Positions 1 to 11,239 of a stretch of DNA of 64,000 bases are shown here, piece after piece. Within the stretch, counting starts at the first letter, position 1, and every line of letters begins with the position of its first letter. Origin of the DNA: Tetrahymena thermophila SB210 (taxonomy: Eukaryota > Ciliophora > Oligohymenophorea > Hymenostomatida > Tetrahymenidae); assembly GCF_000189635.1 (NCBI RefSeq), contig NW_002476322.1, forward strand, positions 186,001 through 250,000. Direction: 5' to 3'. Both the position numbers and the translations under genes were made by a program. The notes beneath the pieces are model-generated. The model did not search any database, was not told where the DNA came from, and was given only the letters and a program-made list of their open reading frames with translations.

Positions 1-3000
1 AGAGGAGTACTCTAGATATTACTTCTTAGATTAATAATAATAACTTATCAGCAAATGCTAATATCTAAAAATAATAAAACTAAATTCTTACAGTCAAAAG
101 CAATTAAACATTAAGCCCTTATATCGCATACCATAATTAAAATGCCAACAGTACTTTTTAAAACTCTAAAAATTAAACAACAACTAGCACTAATTAAAAT
201 GTGAATTTCAAGCAAGGTGTAGATCATAATATTCCTAACAACACTTAAAATAATAATGTAAAAATTATTAATAACATCACTAATAATATTCAAATTACCA
301 ACAATATTTACCATTCTGTTCCAAATAATTAAAATAAAACATATAATCTCAACGTAAAAGCTCATTCAAATACTTTTAGTCACAACAACTAAAGCAATCA
401 AAATATTTCAAGTGTTTAGTAAATATCTAAGCTAGCACCATCAATTAAGGGTCTACCAAGCACTCAAGATGCACTAGCAAATCCTACTGATTATGATATA
501 CACAGTAAAATCAACCAAAACAATATAAATGAAAAAGATTTGGCCACTTAACATGAAGATATTAGCTAATTTTAAGACCGTTAGATTGAATCACCTTAAG
601 GCCCTATTATTGAGACTAAAAAAATAGTATCAGAATAAGTGATTCCACTTATTGATGAAGACGAAATAAATAACACTGAAGAAAAAGAAATTTTAAGTCA
701 AGACGAAATTTTAAACGATGACGACAGAAAACGATATGATTAACTGATTAAATACAATAAGAGCTTAGTAGAGATTTGTCATAATGCCAAACTGATTGCT
801 TTAAAATCATTAATTTAGGTTAGCAACTATAGTGACTGCTACCGCCATAAGGAAGCAAGACCTCTTCCATTAAAAATTTCTGAATTCTAAATTAGCGAGC
901 TAATTTTAAATACATTTTACTTTAATAGTAAGCCTATTTTAATTTATAAATCGAAGCATTAAGTTATTAAATCAGACGATAGAAGATTAATTCAAGTTAT
1001 TTTCAACATTTTGAATTTTTTGAAAAAGACAGATTAAATTAAATTTATTGTCATGGACTAAGAAGAATATGAGATGACCAAAATGAATTAATCTATTTCA
1101 AAAGTAGCTTCCCAAAATCCTGATACAGCAAAGTTCATTAATTATATGACTAATTAATCCAAAATGTACGCATCTCAGAGGGGAGTTGAAAATTATACTG
1201 AATATAGCCATAAAAGGAAAGAAAATAGTGGTGGAAATATTTAAATCAATAATTAAAACTATAATTACAGTCATGGAAATAATAATAATTATTACAACAA
1301 CAATAATATCAATAATAATCAGCTGCACGATTTCAATAACTCAGATAGATCATGCAATGTAGAATTAGAGTCAACTCCAAATGCATAACAACCAAATCAC
1401 CACAGTGGTCGATAGAGTAAAGTAGGATATATGAAGAGATTGTCAGAAAAAAAAGCAGATGATTACAATAATGAACAGAATAATGCTTAAAATGCGAATA
1501 TTCCTGCTTAGCCTCAATCTAGTAGTAGCAGCAAAATTTCAAATATGAAAGAAGACAACAGCTAACCTCTTTTAATTAGAAGCAGTGCAGGAGGAAATTA
1601 TACAGTAAATAACATTACAGCAGATGAAAAATAGGATGTTTCTCAAATAGATAAAGATACTTATAATTTAATTACTCTTGGTTAAATACCTAGTAATAAC
1701 ATGAGCTCAATACCAAAAATGCACTTAAATACAAATTTAAACGGAGATGAAGATCTGATTGACATAACACACCACAAAACAAATATAAATGATGTAACCC
1801 CAACAAATAACTTGCATCAAAGCAACATGCAAATGATAACTCAAAACAACACTTAAGCAAATTAAGAAAGTATCCCAAATATTTCTTACTCAAATTAATA
1901 AAATTATTAACATAGAAGAAAATTCTATGATCCTGCAATACTGGAAGAGGTTGTCCTTGATGGAGAATTAGATGATGAGAATTATAATAACCTCTCACAA
2001 AAAATAAACTTAAAAAAAAAGAATTAAAAGTTTAATGTGGTTTAAATACCCTAAAGACCAAGTATAAATGCTCAAAGTAGTTCTCTAGATGATGAAATAT
2101 TTAGTGAAAACTATTGTGAGTAAAATGTTAACGAAAATGTAGACGATGTTGTTATGAAAAACTTGTAATATCATTAAAATGAAAAAAAGCTTAGAGAAAT
2201 GAGCGATAAGCGGAGCAACTCCAACACACCACGCCTGGAAGGCAATAATAACTTTTCTAGCTAAGGATAAGTTGTATTTTAAAATTAAAACTCTAAATAT
2301 TTAAACACAATCAATAATAATAATAACTAAAATTTAAAAATAGAAATCTCAAGCGCTAATTAGAATTACAGATAAAACAATTTTTTTTCAAACAACAAAA
2401 ATTATAACAATAACCCAAATAATAGCAATTAGTAACAAAATACTAATTTAAGAGCTATTGCAGCCAACACAGCTGCTTAATTCAGCAATGTATCTTAACA
2501 GAATGCATAGTAATAACTTCCATATTTAAAGTAAAGATCTTAAAATAACTAGAGCTTAGTCAAGGATATCACATGTTTAGCTAACATGAATCAATAAATT
2601 TCCTTGTCTGCAAAATTAGATAGCTAAAATCATAAAGTAAAGGATTCTTAGTCTCTTCCTCCTAATAAGTAAAAGCCTATAACATTCTTTAATGTCAAAA
2701 ATAACCGCAAAGAAGAAAATATAAATCAAACATAATTTGTTGACCAAGAATAAATTTTTACAAATTTAGTAAGTTAGAAAAATCAAAATCAGAATTATGG
2801 TCCGAACGAGTCAGCATACAATTTAAGACGTTAGTCTTAAAGTACAGTTGGAATGGGTAAAGGATTTGAAATACAATCTCCCCCAATTATATTTTCGCCT
2901 TCTAACTACAATAATTCGATTAATAATATCTAAAATAAAGTCACTAGTAATTTATGTGAATCACCTACAAATGATTATCACTCCTCCCATGCAAAAATAA

Positions 3001-4619
3001 ATGCAAAAAGTTATTTTAGTAAAAGCTACTAAGCATATCCTACTTCATAGCAGCTTAATCTCCCAAGCAATAAAGCATAAAATATTGGCGGAGGAACTTA
3101 ATATGAAGATTAGGAATCAGGTGTTATGTATTATTAAAATTAGATGCCATTAGATGAAGAAATGATAAGATCTTAAAACATTTAAAATCATTTATCAAGT
3201 AAAAGTGTAAAATTGGTTGAAAATCAATAGTATAAGAAGAAGAGCAGCATTAAAAAGATTGTGAAACCATACAGTAGAGCGAATAGTAACAACAGCAGCA
3301 TAGTAATGCGAAAGACTTCAAATAAGAGTGGAGATCACAACAACACAAAGATGTATGCTTCTAAAAGAATAAGTACTGCAGGAATTAATTCTAAAGCATA
3401 AAATATTAATTAGTTTGTAAATGAAGAAGCCGAAAGCGTTAAATAAAATTTGTAAGAAAAGAATACTTCATCAAGGAAGAATAAAAGAAGTGGAGAGGAT
3501 GATCGCAGGTCAAGATCAGATGTTATTGCAATAGAAATTTAAATGGAAGGAGATAACATGAAATTCAATCCTTTTAGCAATGAATCGATCCAAATGATAG
3601 CAACAAACGAAATAATAAAATTGTTGGGGCCTAATAAAAAGATATAAATTAGCCACAATAAAATATCTTTTTATCTTTATACAAACTTAGAATCACAAGA
3701 ATTAGAAAGCAATTTTGTCACTAACTGTGAGAAATATGAGGAAATTCTTGATTTAAGAAATTTAATGAATAACAAAGCAGTCAAAACTATAAGAAAAATA
3801 GCAAATACAATAGATAATAAAACATGTAAGACAATTTATACTTTGGAGAATAAGCCACACAATTTTGCTCTTGTGGATGAAAAACAACTAGAAAGTCATT
3901 AGAAACATATATAGATGTATTAAACTTAGCACATGATGGGAAACATGAATCAAAATTCAACTGATTTCCACTCTCTACATTCACTGACAAAAAATATATT
4001 TTAATAAAACAATTAAAATACTGCAGTAGGATCATAGCAGTAACTCTACTAAAAAAACAGATCTCTAAAACAAGAAAGCCCTTTTTCTAACAGTGGAACC
4101 ACTTTCTAATATAGTAAAACTATGCAACCTCTGTAACTCAATTTGTATAGATTACAATCAGATAACTCAAACACCTATGAAACTCCGACAGTGGGAGCCT
4201 ATATAGTAAACAATTCAAAACAGCAGGGAGGAAATAGTTCTAACTTTTCATTAGACAATAAATTATAGCAGCATGTGAATAAGCAAGTAAAGGAAATCGA
4301 GTTAATGTAATCCTATTCTCAAAGATCTAATCTACCAAATTAATAATTAGTTTAAGAAAAAAATTTTTCTCCATTAAAGTCTGAAAAGTAATAAACAATG
4401 AATAAGAGTGCAAACTAAAAACTATAATTATAAAAATTTACTTTAGATAATGAAAACAATTTCACTATCTAGAATCAGAAACCTTTAATAAAATAAACTA
4501 ACACAATAAGATCTTAAAACTCACTGAGCAACGCTGTTAACAACACCCCTTCTGTATAATAAAATGATCAGAACTAGTAGTAGCAAGGAGGAAAATAACA
4601 GTTTGTAAAAAATGAGTGA
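1..4619 (+). CDS. Partial Q/N-rich protein, possible degenerate histidine-kinase-type ATPase
   Basis: The frame is open from the left edge to a TGA at 4617-4619 with TAA/TAG read as Gln; the 5' end lies outside the window. About 1,540 residues are visible, mostly Gln/Asn/Ser-rich and probably disordered. Two blocks look folded. At about 720-1050 a segment including DDRRLIQVIFNILNFLKKT resembles the N-box of histidine kinases (the pattern RLxQVLxNLLxNAxKFT). At about 3510-3690 a segment with FNPFSNES and EIIKLLGPNKKIQIS resembles the second half of a HATPase_c fold (F-box plus the helix and strand after the G2 box). The canonical Asn of the N-box is kept, but the glycine-rich lid is missing, so ATP binding is doubtful. 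The assignment rests on weak pattern likeness; the protein could be something else. That it is coding is near certain; the function is a low-confidence inference. Confidence 0.85.
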
Positions 4620-5474
4620 ACTTTAAATTGTTTTTTAATAAGCTTTATATAACAACAAATCAACTTTTCAAAAATTATAAAAATAATAAATAAAATTAGA
4701 TGAAGATTTAGCTATAGATTTCAAAGTTAGTAAGCAAATAAACAAGTATATTTTAATTTGCTTTAGACTTAAAATTAGAAAATTTATAATGAATAAAAGC
4801 TTAAAAATAATTAAATCTTCTCTATTTTATTATTAGAAATGTATTTACTTTATTTAATAATAAAATATATTTATATTAAAATATATACTTACTTAAAACC
4901 TAACTATTAATTTCGTTATTATTAAATATATTTTTTAAATGTTTTTCTCATAAACAATCTAACAAATATTAAATTTTTATTTTTTTTTTGCATTAATTAA
5001 AAATCATTAAATTTGTTTTTATGTGCTTGCTTAATCTCAAAGTTTATACAATTAAACACTGAAATTTTTATTTAAAATATAAAAAAATCAAATTAGTAAT
5101 TATTTTTCAGATAAATCAAATGAGGATATAGTAATTATTACATACAAGCATAAAAATTAAAATCAAAAAAATAGTTTTTTCATATTGTTGTTTAATCTCA
5201 AAAGTTAATTAGAAGAAATTCTCAATTTTTTATTTAAAATATAAAAATTAATATCTATTTCAGATAAATAAAGATGATAAAATTGATAGTATAAACCTAA
5301 ATAAATATTTATTTTTCATAAAAATCAAATACTAAAAAATTGAAATAAAAGATTAAATTTTTAAAAACTAATAACTAATTAAAAATTAAAATAGAAGGTT
5401 TTTAATATTGACAAGAAAATAAAAGTACAGAGAATTGTAGCTTTCTTTGATATATTGAATTTATAAAAAAAAAA
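4620..5474. other. Intergenic AT-rich stretch with a degenerate tandem repeat
   Basis: No gene is visible. A repeat of about 155-160 bp occurs twice (about 4995-5150 and 5155-5310); both copies share TTAATCTCAAA, TTTATTTAAAATATAAAA and TTTCAGATAAAT in the same order. The rest is AT-rich spacer. An A-run at 5465-5474 is the transcription terminator of the adjacent minus-strand tRNA gene. Confidence 0.6.
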
Positions 5475-5548
5475 TGCTCCGGGAGGGGCTTGAACCCTCG
5501 ACCTTGGGTTTATTAGACCCACGCTCTAACCAACTGAGCTACCCGAGC
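5475..5548 (-). tRNA. tRNA-Ile (anticodon AAT)
   Basis: The 74-nt cloverleaf folds with a 7-bp acceptor stem, D arm GCTC/GAGC, anticodon stem TGGGT/ACCCA around loop CTAATAA (anticodon AAT, read as inosine-AU), and T arm GAGGG/CCCTC. The internal pol III promoter is clear: A-box TAGCTCAGTTGG and B-box GGTTCAAGCCC. There is no intron and CCA is not encoded. A run of ten A on the plus strand just left of the gene is the pol III T-stop. The acceptor stem carries a G5-G68 mismatch, which eukaryotic tRNA-Ile(AAT) also has. Its body is identical to four other copies in this window. Confidence 0.97.
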
Positions 5549-6145
5549 TAACTATTATTTTTTGTTTAAATTTATTATTTTTTTTATTTTTTAGTTTTTA
5601 AAAATAAAATTAATTTAAAATTATAACTTTTGAATTAAATAAATTAACTATTGAACAATATTTATTTAAATAATCAACTTTCTTTTTTTATAATTGATAA
5701 ATAAAAGATATTAATTATTAATTTATATTTGATTTCATTTTAATTTTATATTAATAATTTTACTTTTATTAAATTGAATTTTCTAGTTTGATTTAAATAA
5801 TTTAAAAATGTAAATTGATCTAAAAGTCTTCTATAAGTAAATGAAATTAAAATAATCATATCAAAAATAATGAAAAATTTATTAAAATAGTTTTTTTATT
5901 AATTTTAAAACCGAATAACGAGTAAATAAACTATATTTTCAAACAAAATAAATTGAAATTTATAATAAAAGCTTTTAAAATATCAAAAATAAATGAATTA
6001 ATAAATCTTCAATAATATTTGCTATATTAGTTATTTAAAAATACAATTTTAGTCATATTTTTTATCATTTAAATGATTTATTTATTCATAAAAAATAGGT
6101 AAGTAAGTAAACTATCATTTAATATTTGAAATGCTATTTCTGTAA
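5549..6145. other. AT-rich spacer between an inverted pair of tRNA genes
   Basis: This spacer of 597 bp separates two head-to-head tRNA-Ile genes (minus at left, plus at right). I see no reading frame or conserved block. The two tRNA bodies make 74-bp inverted-repeat arms around it. Confidence 0.6.
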
Positions 6146-6219
6146 GCTCGGGTAGCTCAGTTGGTTAGAGCGTGGGTCTAATAAACCCAAGGTCGAGGGT
6201 TCAAGCCCCTCCCGGAGCA
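6146..6219 (+). tRNA. tRNA-Ile (anticodon AAT)
   Basis: Identical over all 74 nt to the copy at 5475-5548 but on the plus strand. The cloverleaf, A-box and B-box are intact, and a T6 stretch directly follows the discriminator A as pol III terminator. The neighbouring DNA on both sides differs from that of the other copies. Confidence 0.97.
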
Positions 6220-6572
6220 TTTTTTAAATTGATTTTTTTTTTGAATTTTAAATTACTGAAAATTAGAATAAAAAATAAAAAAAGTAAAATGATTTGGCTA
6301 CCAATTGCATGTATTTTAGTTGCTAATTTATATTTTGATTTAATATAGAAATTAACATATTCAAATGAAATTGTGTTATTTATCAGAAAATTTGTAAGAA
6401 ATTATTTAAATTTATAATCAATGATGAAATAATTGGATTTTTGATTTTTAATTATTATTTATACATTAATAATACCAAGCAAACAATAGTGATTTAACAA
6501 GATTTTGAAATTACTTGACAGAAAAATCATAAAGAATTTTAACTACTAACTTACTTATTAATTTTATATCGA
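6220..6572. other. Intergenic, probable 5' region of the FOP-like gene
   Basis: AT-rich, with no gene seen. It lies between the plus-strand tRNA and the start of the FOP-like gene and probably holds that gene's promoter and 5' UTR; no specific element can be named. Confidence 0.5.
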
Positions 6573-8473
6573 ATGTTATCATTAGATTAGCTTAAAATTT
6601 TAGTTTAGCAAAACATGCAGAAGGATGGCTTTCTAGATAATATGAGAGCCAAACTCAAGCTTTAAACATTCAAAGTGTGAGATTTTAAATTAATTTTATA
6701 AACCATTTTATTGAAAGAAATAATTAATCAACAAATTAATTATTATTAGATTATAGATAATTAATCTAAGGGTATAAAAGACAGCGCTGGCTTCTAATGG
6801 GAACATCCTCAATTGCAAAATTTAAAAAGCATAGAATATGGTAAATTAAATAATATACAAGTTGAATTCTTTTTCTTAAGGCTTTCATTAAATTTAAAAG
6901 GATAAATGTGTTTAGAGTTGATTTATGAATTCTTAGATTTTTTTAGATTAGATTACACACTTGAAGTGTTCAAAAAAGAAGTTGCAATTAACTCAAAGGT
7001 TCAAAGAAAGCAATTAGAAAACGATATAAATTTTAGAAAAACTCCAGATTCAAGCAAGCCATTATTTTTAAATATATTTACTGACTATGTGCATATTCTT
7101 GAAAATGGATTAGTTGCAATGAATTCGCCTAAAAATGCTTTGGATTATTCAAATGCAAATTTAAATAATTTCTCTGTAAGCTATAATAATGATAGTAAAA
7201 TTTATTATTTTTAGCAAATCAGCAAGTTTTTAGCAAAATCTTCTTACAAGCATATAACGCAAAAGAAAAGGAGAAGGATAATGTAGAGGAAAGCAGAAAC
7301 AGCTACGATTAGAGCTATGATAAATATGAAGTAAAGAAAGATAATTGGACTGCTGAAGACAAGGATGATATGCTTGATAGAATTGAAAGAGAAGAGAATG
7401 AAAGAAAAGAAAAGGAGGAAAAAGAAAGATAGGAAAAATTGAAAAAAGAATAAGATGAATTAGAGGCTCAAAAGAATAAAAATAAGAAGAAACCTCAACC
7501 TGCTCCTGTTGTAGAGGAAAAAAAACCACCACCAACTGCAGTAAATAAAATTAGAGGAGGCAATTCTAAAAATATAAGTGCAGTTTCTAGCATATATAAT
7601 ATTGCAGGATTAGGATCAACTTCATCTTAGTAAAAAGATCCTTTTACATAAACTGGAAAATATGGTTTTGATTTCAATGCAGCTAAAGATCCTTACGAAT
7701 ATGATTTAGATGCACCCTTAAAGCCTGCAAAAGATCCATACGAATATGATTTAGATGCACCCTTGAAGCCTGCAAAAGATCCATATAATTATGATTATGA
7801 CGATGATGATGATGATGCCAATCACAATAGTAAATGTAAGAAGAGAAATATTTTATCAGTTAATTTCTAAATAATAAAATTCCTCATCAATTTTTAATTT
7901 ATTAAAAATTATATTAGCTGGTGATCCTTATGCTTATGATTTGTCAGAAGCTGGCTTTGGGGCATATGGTAAAGGCAATAAAACAAATGATCCTAAAAAG
8001 AAAAAAGATGATCCTAAAAAAAATAAATTTGCAGGTAGCAGTGGATTAGGTGATCCTTAATCTTATGACTTAGATGATGGCTATGTAGGAGTAAGTTACA
8101 AAAATAAAAATTAAAGTAAATTATATTTTTGTTTAAATTTTGGTATTTTGCTAAAATAAAATTAATAATGTAAGAAAATAAATTATAAAACGATGATTCA
8201 AACGAATATCTTGATGAAGATATCGATGACTTTTAAGACTCTAACAGAGATCCTTACAGTTATAAGAATAAAAAAGACCATAGAGTAATTGAATTTTGCT
8301 TATTTATTTTTCTATTTATTAATATTTATCTTCCGTAAATAAAGAATCCAATGTTTACTTCAAGTGAAGATATTGTTGGTGCATCACAATCCTATGGTTT
8401 TGATCAAAGTGTATAATCTGATGTAATGGATGGTTTTGATTATTTCGAACCTATTCAAAAGAAAAAGAGATGA
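6573..8473 (+). CDS. FOP/CEP43-like (FGFR1OP family) LisH protein, probable basal-body component
   Basis: My model has exons 6573-6674, 6750-7175, 7223-7835, 7918-8115, 8175-8284 and 8345-8473, giving 525 residues ending at TGA. The N-terminus (LKILVQQNMQKDGFLDNMRA, then LIYEFLDFFRLDYTLEVFKK) matches the order in FOP: an N-terminal helix pair, then a LisH dimerisation motif (human FOP has LVAEFLQFFNLDFTLAVF). FOP and FOR20 are centriole/basal-body proteins needed for ciliary assembly. The middle is charged (Glu/Lys-rich coiled coil). The C-terminus repeats DPYxYDL at least six times; three are encoded by 45-bp tandem units at 7682-7816. Intron 1 (GTGTGAGA start) is the least certain splice; an acceptor at 6770 also keeps frame. 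The start is the first ATG in frame. Identity as FOP family is fairly secure; role is by family. Confidence 0.85.
7682..7816 (+). repeat. 45-bp tandem repeat coding AKDPYEYDLDAPLKP
   Basis: Two nearly identical 45-bp units start at 7682 and 7727, and a third, diverging unit starts at 7772. Each encodes 15 residues with the DPYxYD core. Related single motifs follow in exons 4 and 5, so the array is the recent end of an older repeat series. Confidence 0.85.
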
Positions 8474-8685
8474 ATTAAAAATTAGAAAAATTAATAAGAA
8501 AATAAAGAAAATTGTATATATTTTTTCATATTTATTTATCATAAGTTAATTAATTAATTTTAGCTAAATTTATTATGAAAAAAATATTTTTATATTAAAT
8601 TTGAATTCTGTTTTATATTTAATTTATTGCATTTATTTTTATACGAAAAATATTGATCAAACATTTTTAAATTGTTTAAAAAAAA

Positions 8686-8759
8686 TGCTCCGGGAGGGGC
8701 TTGAACCCTCGACCTTGGGTTTATTAGACCCACGCTCTAACCAACTGAGCTACCCGAGC
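8686..8759 (-). tRNA. tRNA-Ile (anticodon AAT)
   Basis: Third identical 74-nt copy, starting the right-hand trio of minus-strand tRNA genes. A run of eight A to its left (plus strand) is the pol III terminator. It lies 212 bp downstream of the FOP-like stop codon. Confidence 0.97.
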
Positions 8760-8977
8760 TGAACAAAAGCATTTTAATTTTTTGTAATTTGATGTTAAAA
8801 AAATTAAATAACTCAATCAATCGAACTAAGTTAAATATTAATACAATTTTTATCTCTCTTTCATATGATTTAATAAATAGTATTTTTATTGTAGCTATTT
8901 TTGAAATAAAAAGAGAATCTAATACTTTTTACAAATTTTTTAGTAATTATTTATATCAATTTTTTTTGGATAAAAAA

Positions 8978-9051
8978 TGCTCCGGGAGGGGCTTGAACCC
9001 TCGACCTTGGGTTTATTAGACCCACGCTCTAACCAACTGAGCTACCCGAGC
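8978..9051 (-). tRNA. tRNA-Ile (anticodon AAT)
   Basis: Fourth identical copy, 218 bp right of the previous one and in the same orientation. A six-base A run at its left side serves as terminator. The apparent plus-strand peptide across it (ending SGRGLNPRPW) is just the tRNA gene read as protein. Confidence 0.97.
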
Positions 9052-9204
9052 TAGATGATTTATATATATTTTTAACACAGATGTTTTTTTAGAAATTGTT
9101 TTCTTTGTAATTACTCAAAAATTCAATTTTTTAATTCTTATCAAACTATTTAATTTCATATTTAAAAAAAATTAGAAGCTAAACAAGTAATATTTAATAA
9201 AAAA

Positions 9205-9278
9205 TGCTCCGGGAGGGGCTTGAACCCTCGACCTTGGGTTTATTAGACCCACGCTCTAACCAACTGAGCTACCCGAGC
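9205..9278 (-). tRNA. tRNA-Ile (anticodon AAT)
   Basis: Fifth identical copy, 153 bp right of the fourth. Promoter boxes and fold are intact, with a six-base A run at its left as terminator. Flanks are unrelated to those of the other copies. Confidence 0.97.
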
Positions 9279-11239
9279 TTACAGTATTAACTTTTATAAC
9301 CAAATTATAAAATTAAAATATTATAAAATATAGCAAAAATTTAAAGAATATTTTATAGATCAAAATGATAATTAATTTAAATATAAATCGATAAAAAAAA
9401 GCTAAAATTACCTTCTAAAAATATTACATAATTACATAGTTAATTTAATAAATTTTTATGTTAAAAATGAATTTTTAGTGTATTGTATCTTTTTTTGTGG
9501 TAAAAATTGGTTAGATTAATGTGGTTTAGATTCAAATTCTTTGTAAACTACATAAATAAAATTAATTATTGTTAAGTACTTAACAAGCTTATTAACAAAA
9601 AGGCATAGAATCAAAATAACAAAATAATCTTTTACATTCGGAAATAACAATCAATTACTTTTTTTCTGGATAAAAAAATACTTTCTAAAAATAAGCATAG
9701 CTAAATAATTTCTATTGGGGAAAATTTAGTAATTTTATGCCATAAATTGTATTTTTTTATAAAAATAGAAAATATTATATAATATTCAGTAAAAATAGTA
9801 ACTTATCTATAGTTATAATAATAAAAGTAGTTTTATTTTAATTATTTTATTCAATAAAAACATAATTTATTTTCATAATTTAAAATATATTTTATAATTA
9901 ATATATATTAACATTATGTTTATTATTCTATATGCCTTATTTTTGAGTAACTTAGAAATATAAACTTAAAAAAGTTAATTTGATAATAATTATCATGCTT
10001 GCATTAAATTGAAGTAAACAATTTATTTGTATTATTAAGATAAGTTTTTGAACACAAGGTTAGATGTGAAAAATAAATAGAGGTTTTGAAATAGAAATAA
10101 TTTTTTTTAATATAATTAATTTAACCACAATTTTAAAATAAATAAAATGATTTCTAATTTGATTTTATGTTTAAATAATAATAATTTTAGAGGATGAAAT
10201 CTAATTAGTTCATAACTATCTTGAAAAAATTAAAGGAAAAAACAATCGAAATATTTAAATTTTAAGGAAAAACATATCTTCGAAGCTAAGCTAAATGTAT
10301 TAAGAAAGTACAAAAAAATTATAGAGTTAGCAATTTCAATAAACTGATATAATAAATTAAATGTATAAGAATTTAGTAATTACTTTATGATATAATGAAA
10401 AGAATTTGTCAAATTTAATGGGGAAAAAGTATTCAGTTATTTTATAATATTGTATACCAAATTAAGGCCAGAAATTTTTAAAAATAAAAGTAGTTATAAA
10501 AACATTATTTTGTTTTTTGGGATGTTTATTATCGAATAATCTAACAAATTATATAAGTTCTAAGATTATTTTTTGCATTTTAAGGGAAAGAATTAGCATT
10601 CAAGCTTAACAAGAGTTAATTTTACCATTAGAAAATTGAATGCAAAATTAATGAATAATATTTCTGCTATTTTCTATCAAATTTTTTTTTAATTTGTTCG
10701 CTTATAGAACGAGTGTCAATAAAATTTCCTATTTTGATTAGCGTTTTGATAAAAATACCCAATCATTATCTTATTAAACATTTTTTCAAAAAGATTTACT
10801 GAAGAAAAATTTATTTTACAAAAACAGAATCAAATTAGAGTAAACTTTTTATCATGATTAACTTATAAATAAATAAAAATATATGTTTATAAGCGTTTAG
10901 ATAACATCAAATAAAGGGCTGATCGCTAATTAAATTTCTCCAAATAGAAATAATAAAAAATTCACTTTCAAAAGAATTAGAAATTTAAACGCATTCTTAT
11001 TTCCAATTATTTAATTATGTTTATAAAGTCTGCATTAAAAATTTAATTGGTAAAAAATTTATAAGGTGAAGGAAGGGATTCAGAAAATATTAAATTTATA
11101 TATAAATAAATAAATAAGTAAATCAAATTGTGATTATAAGAATAGAACAAAATCTTATCAAAAGCTCATCGACCCTGTAAAAGTGTAATAAATTAATCAA
11201 AAAATAAATATTAATTATACTAACTACAAAAACAAATCT
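9279..11239. other. Intergenic AT-rich region with one weak ORF
   Basis: No convincing gene. One frame stays free of TGA from an ATG at 10167 to TGA at 10800-10802 (211 codons with TAA/TAG as Gln). Its product is rich in Ile/Lys/Phe/Gln and lacks the Asp/Glu/Gly-rich look of the neighbouring genes, so it may be chance or a decayed gene. The last 200 bases before 11240 are probably the leader of the Sel1 gene. Confidence 0.4.

Noticed and set aside
1098-1998. Minus-strand ORFs (76 and 102 codons) in the first gene
   Set aside because: They are the complement of Asn/Asp-rich codons in the open plus-strand frame.
5475-6219. Inverted tRNA pair as ends of a mobile element
   Set aside because: The inverted repeat stops exactly at the tRNA ends, with no target duplication and no coding content between them.
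8789-9019. Plus-strand ORF ending SGRGLNPRPWVY
   Set aside because: Its end is the antisense of a tRNA-Ile gene, a well-known false-protein signature, and the rest is AT-rich spacer.
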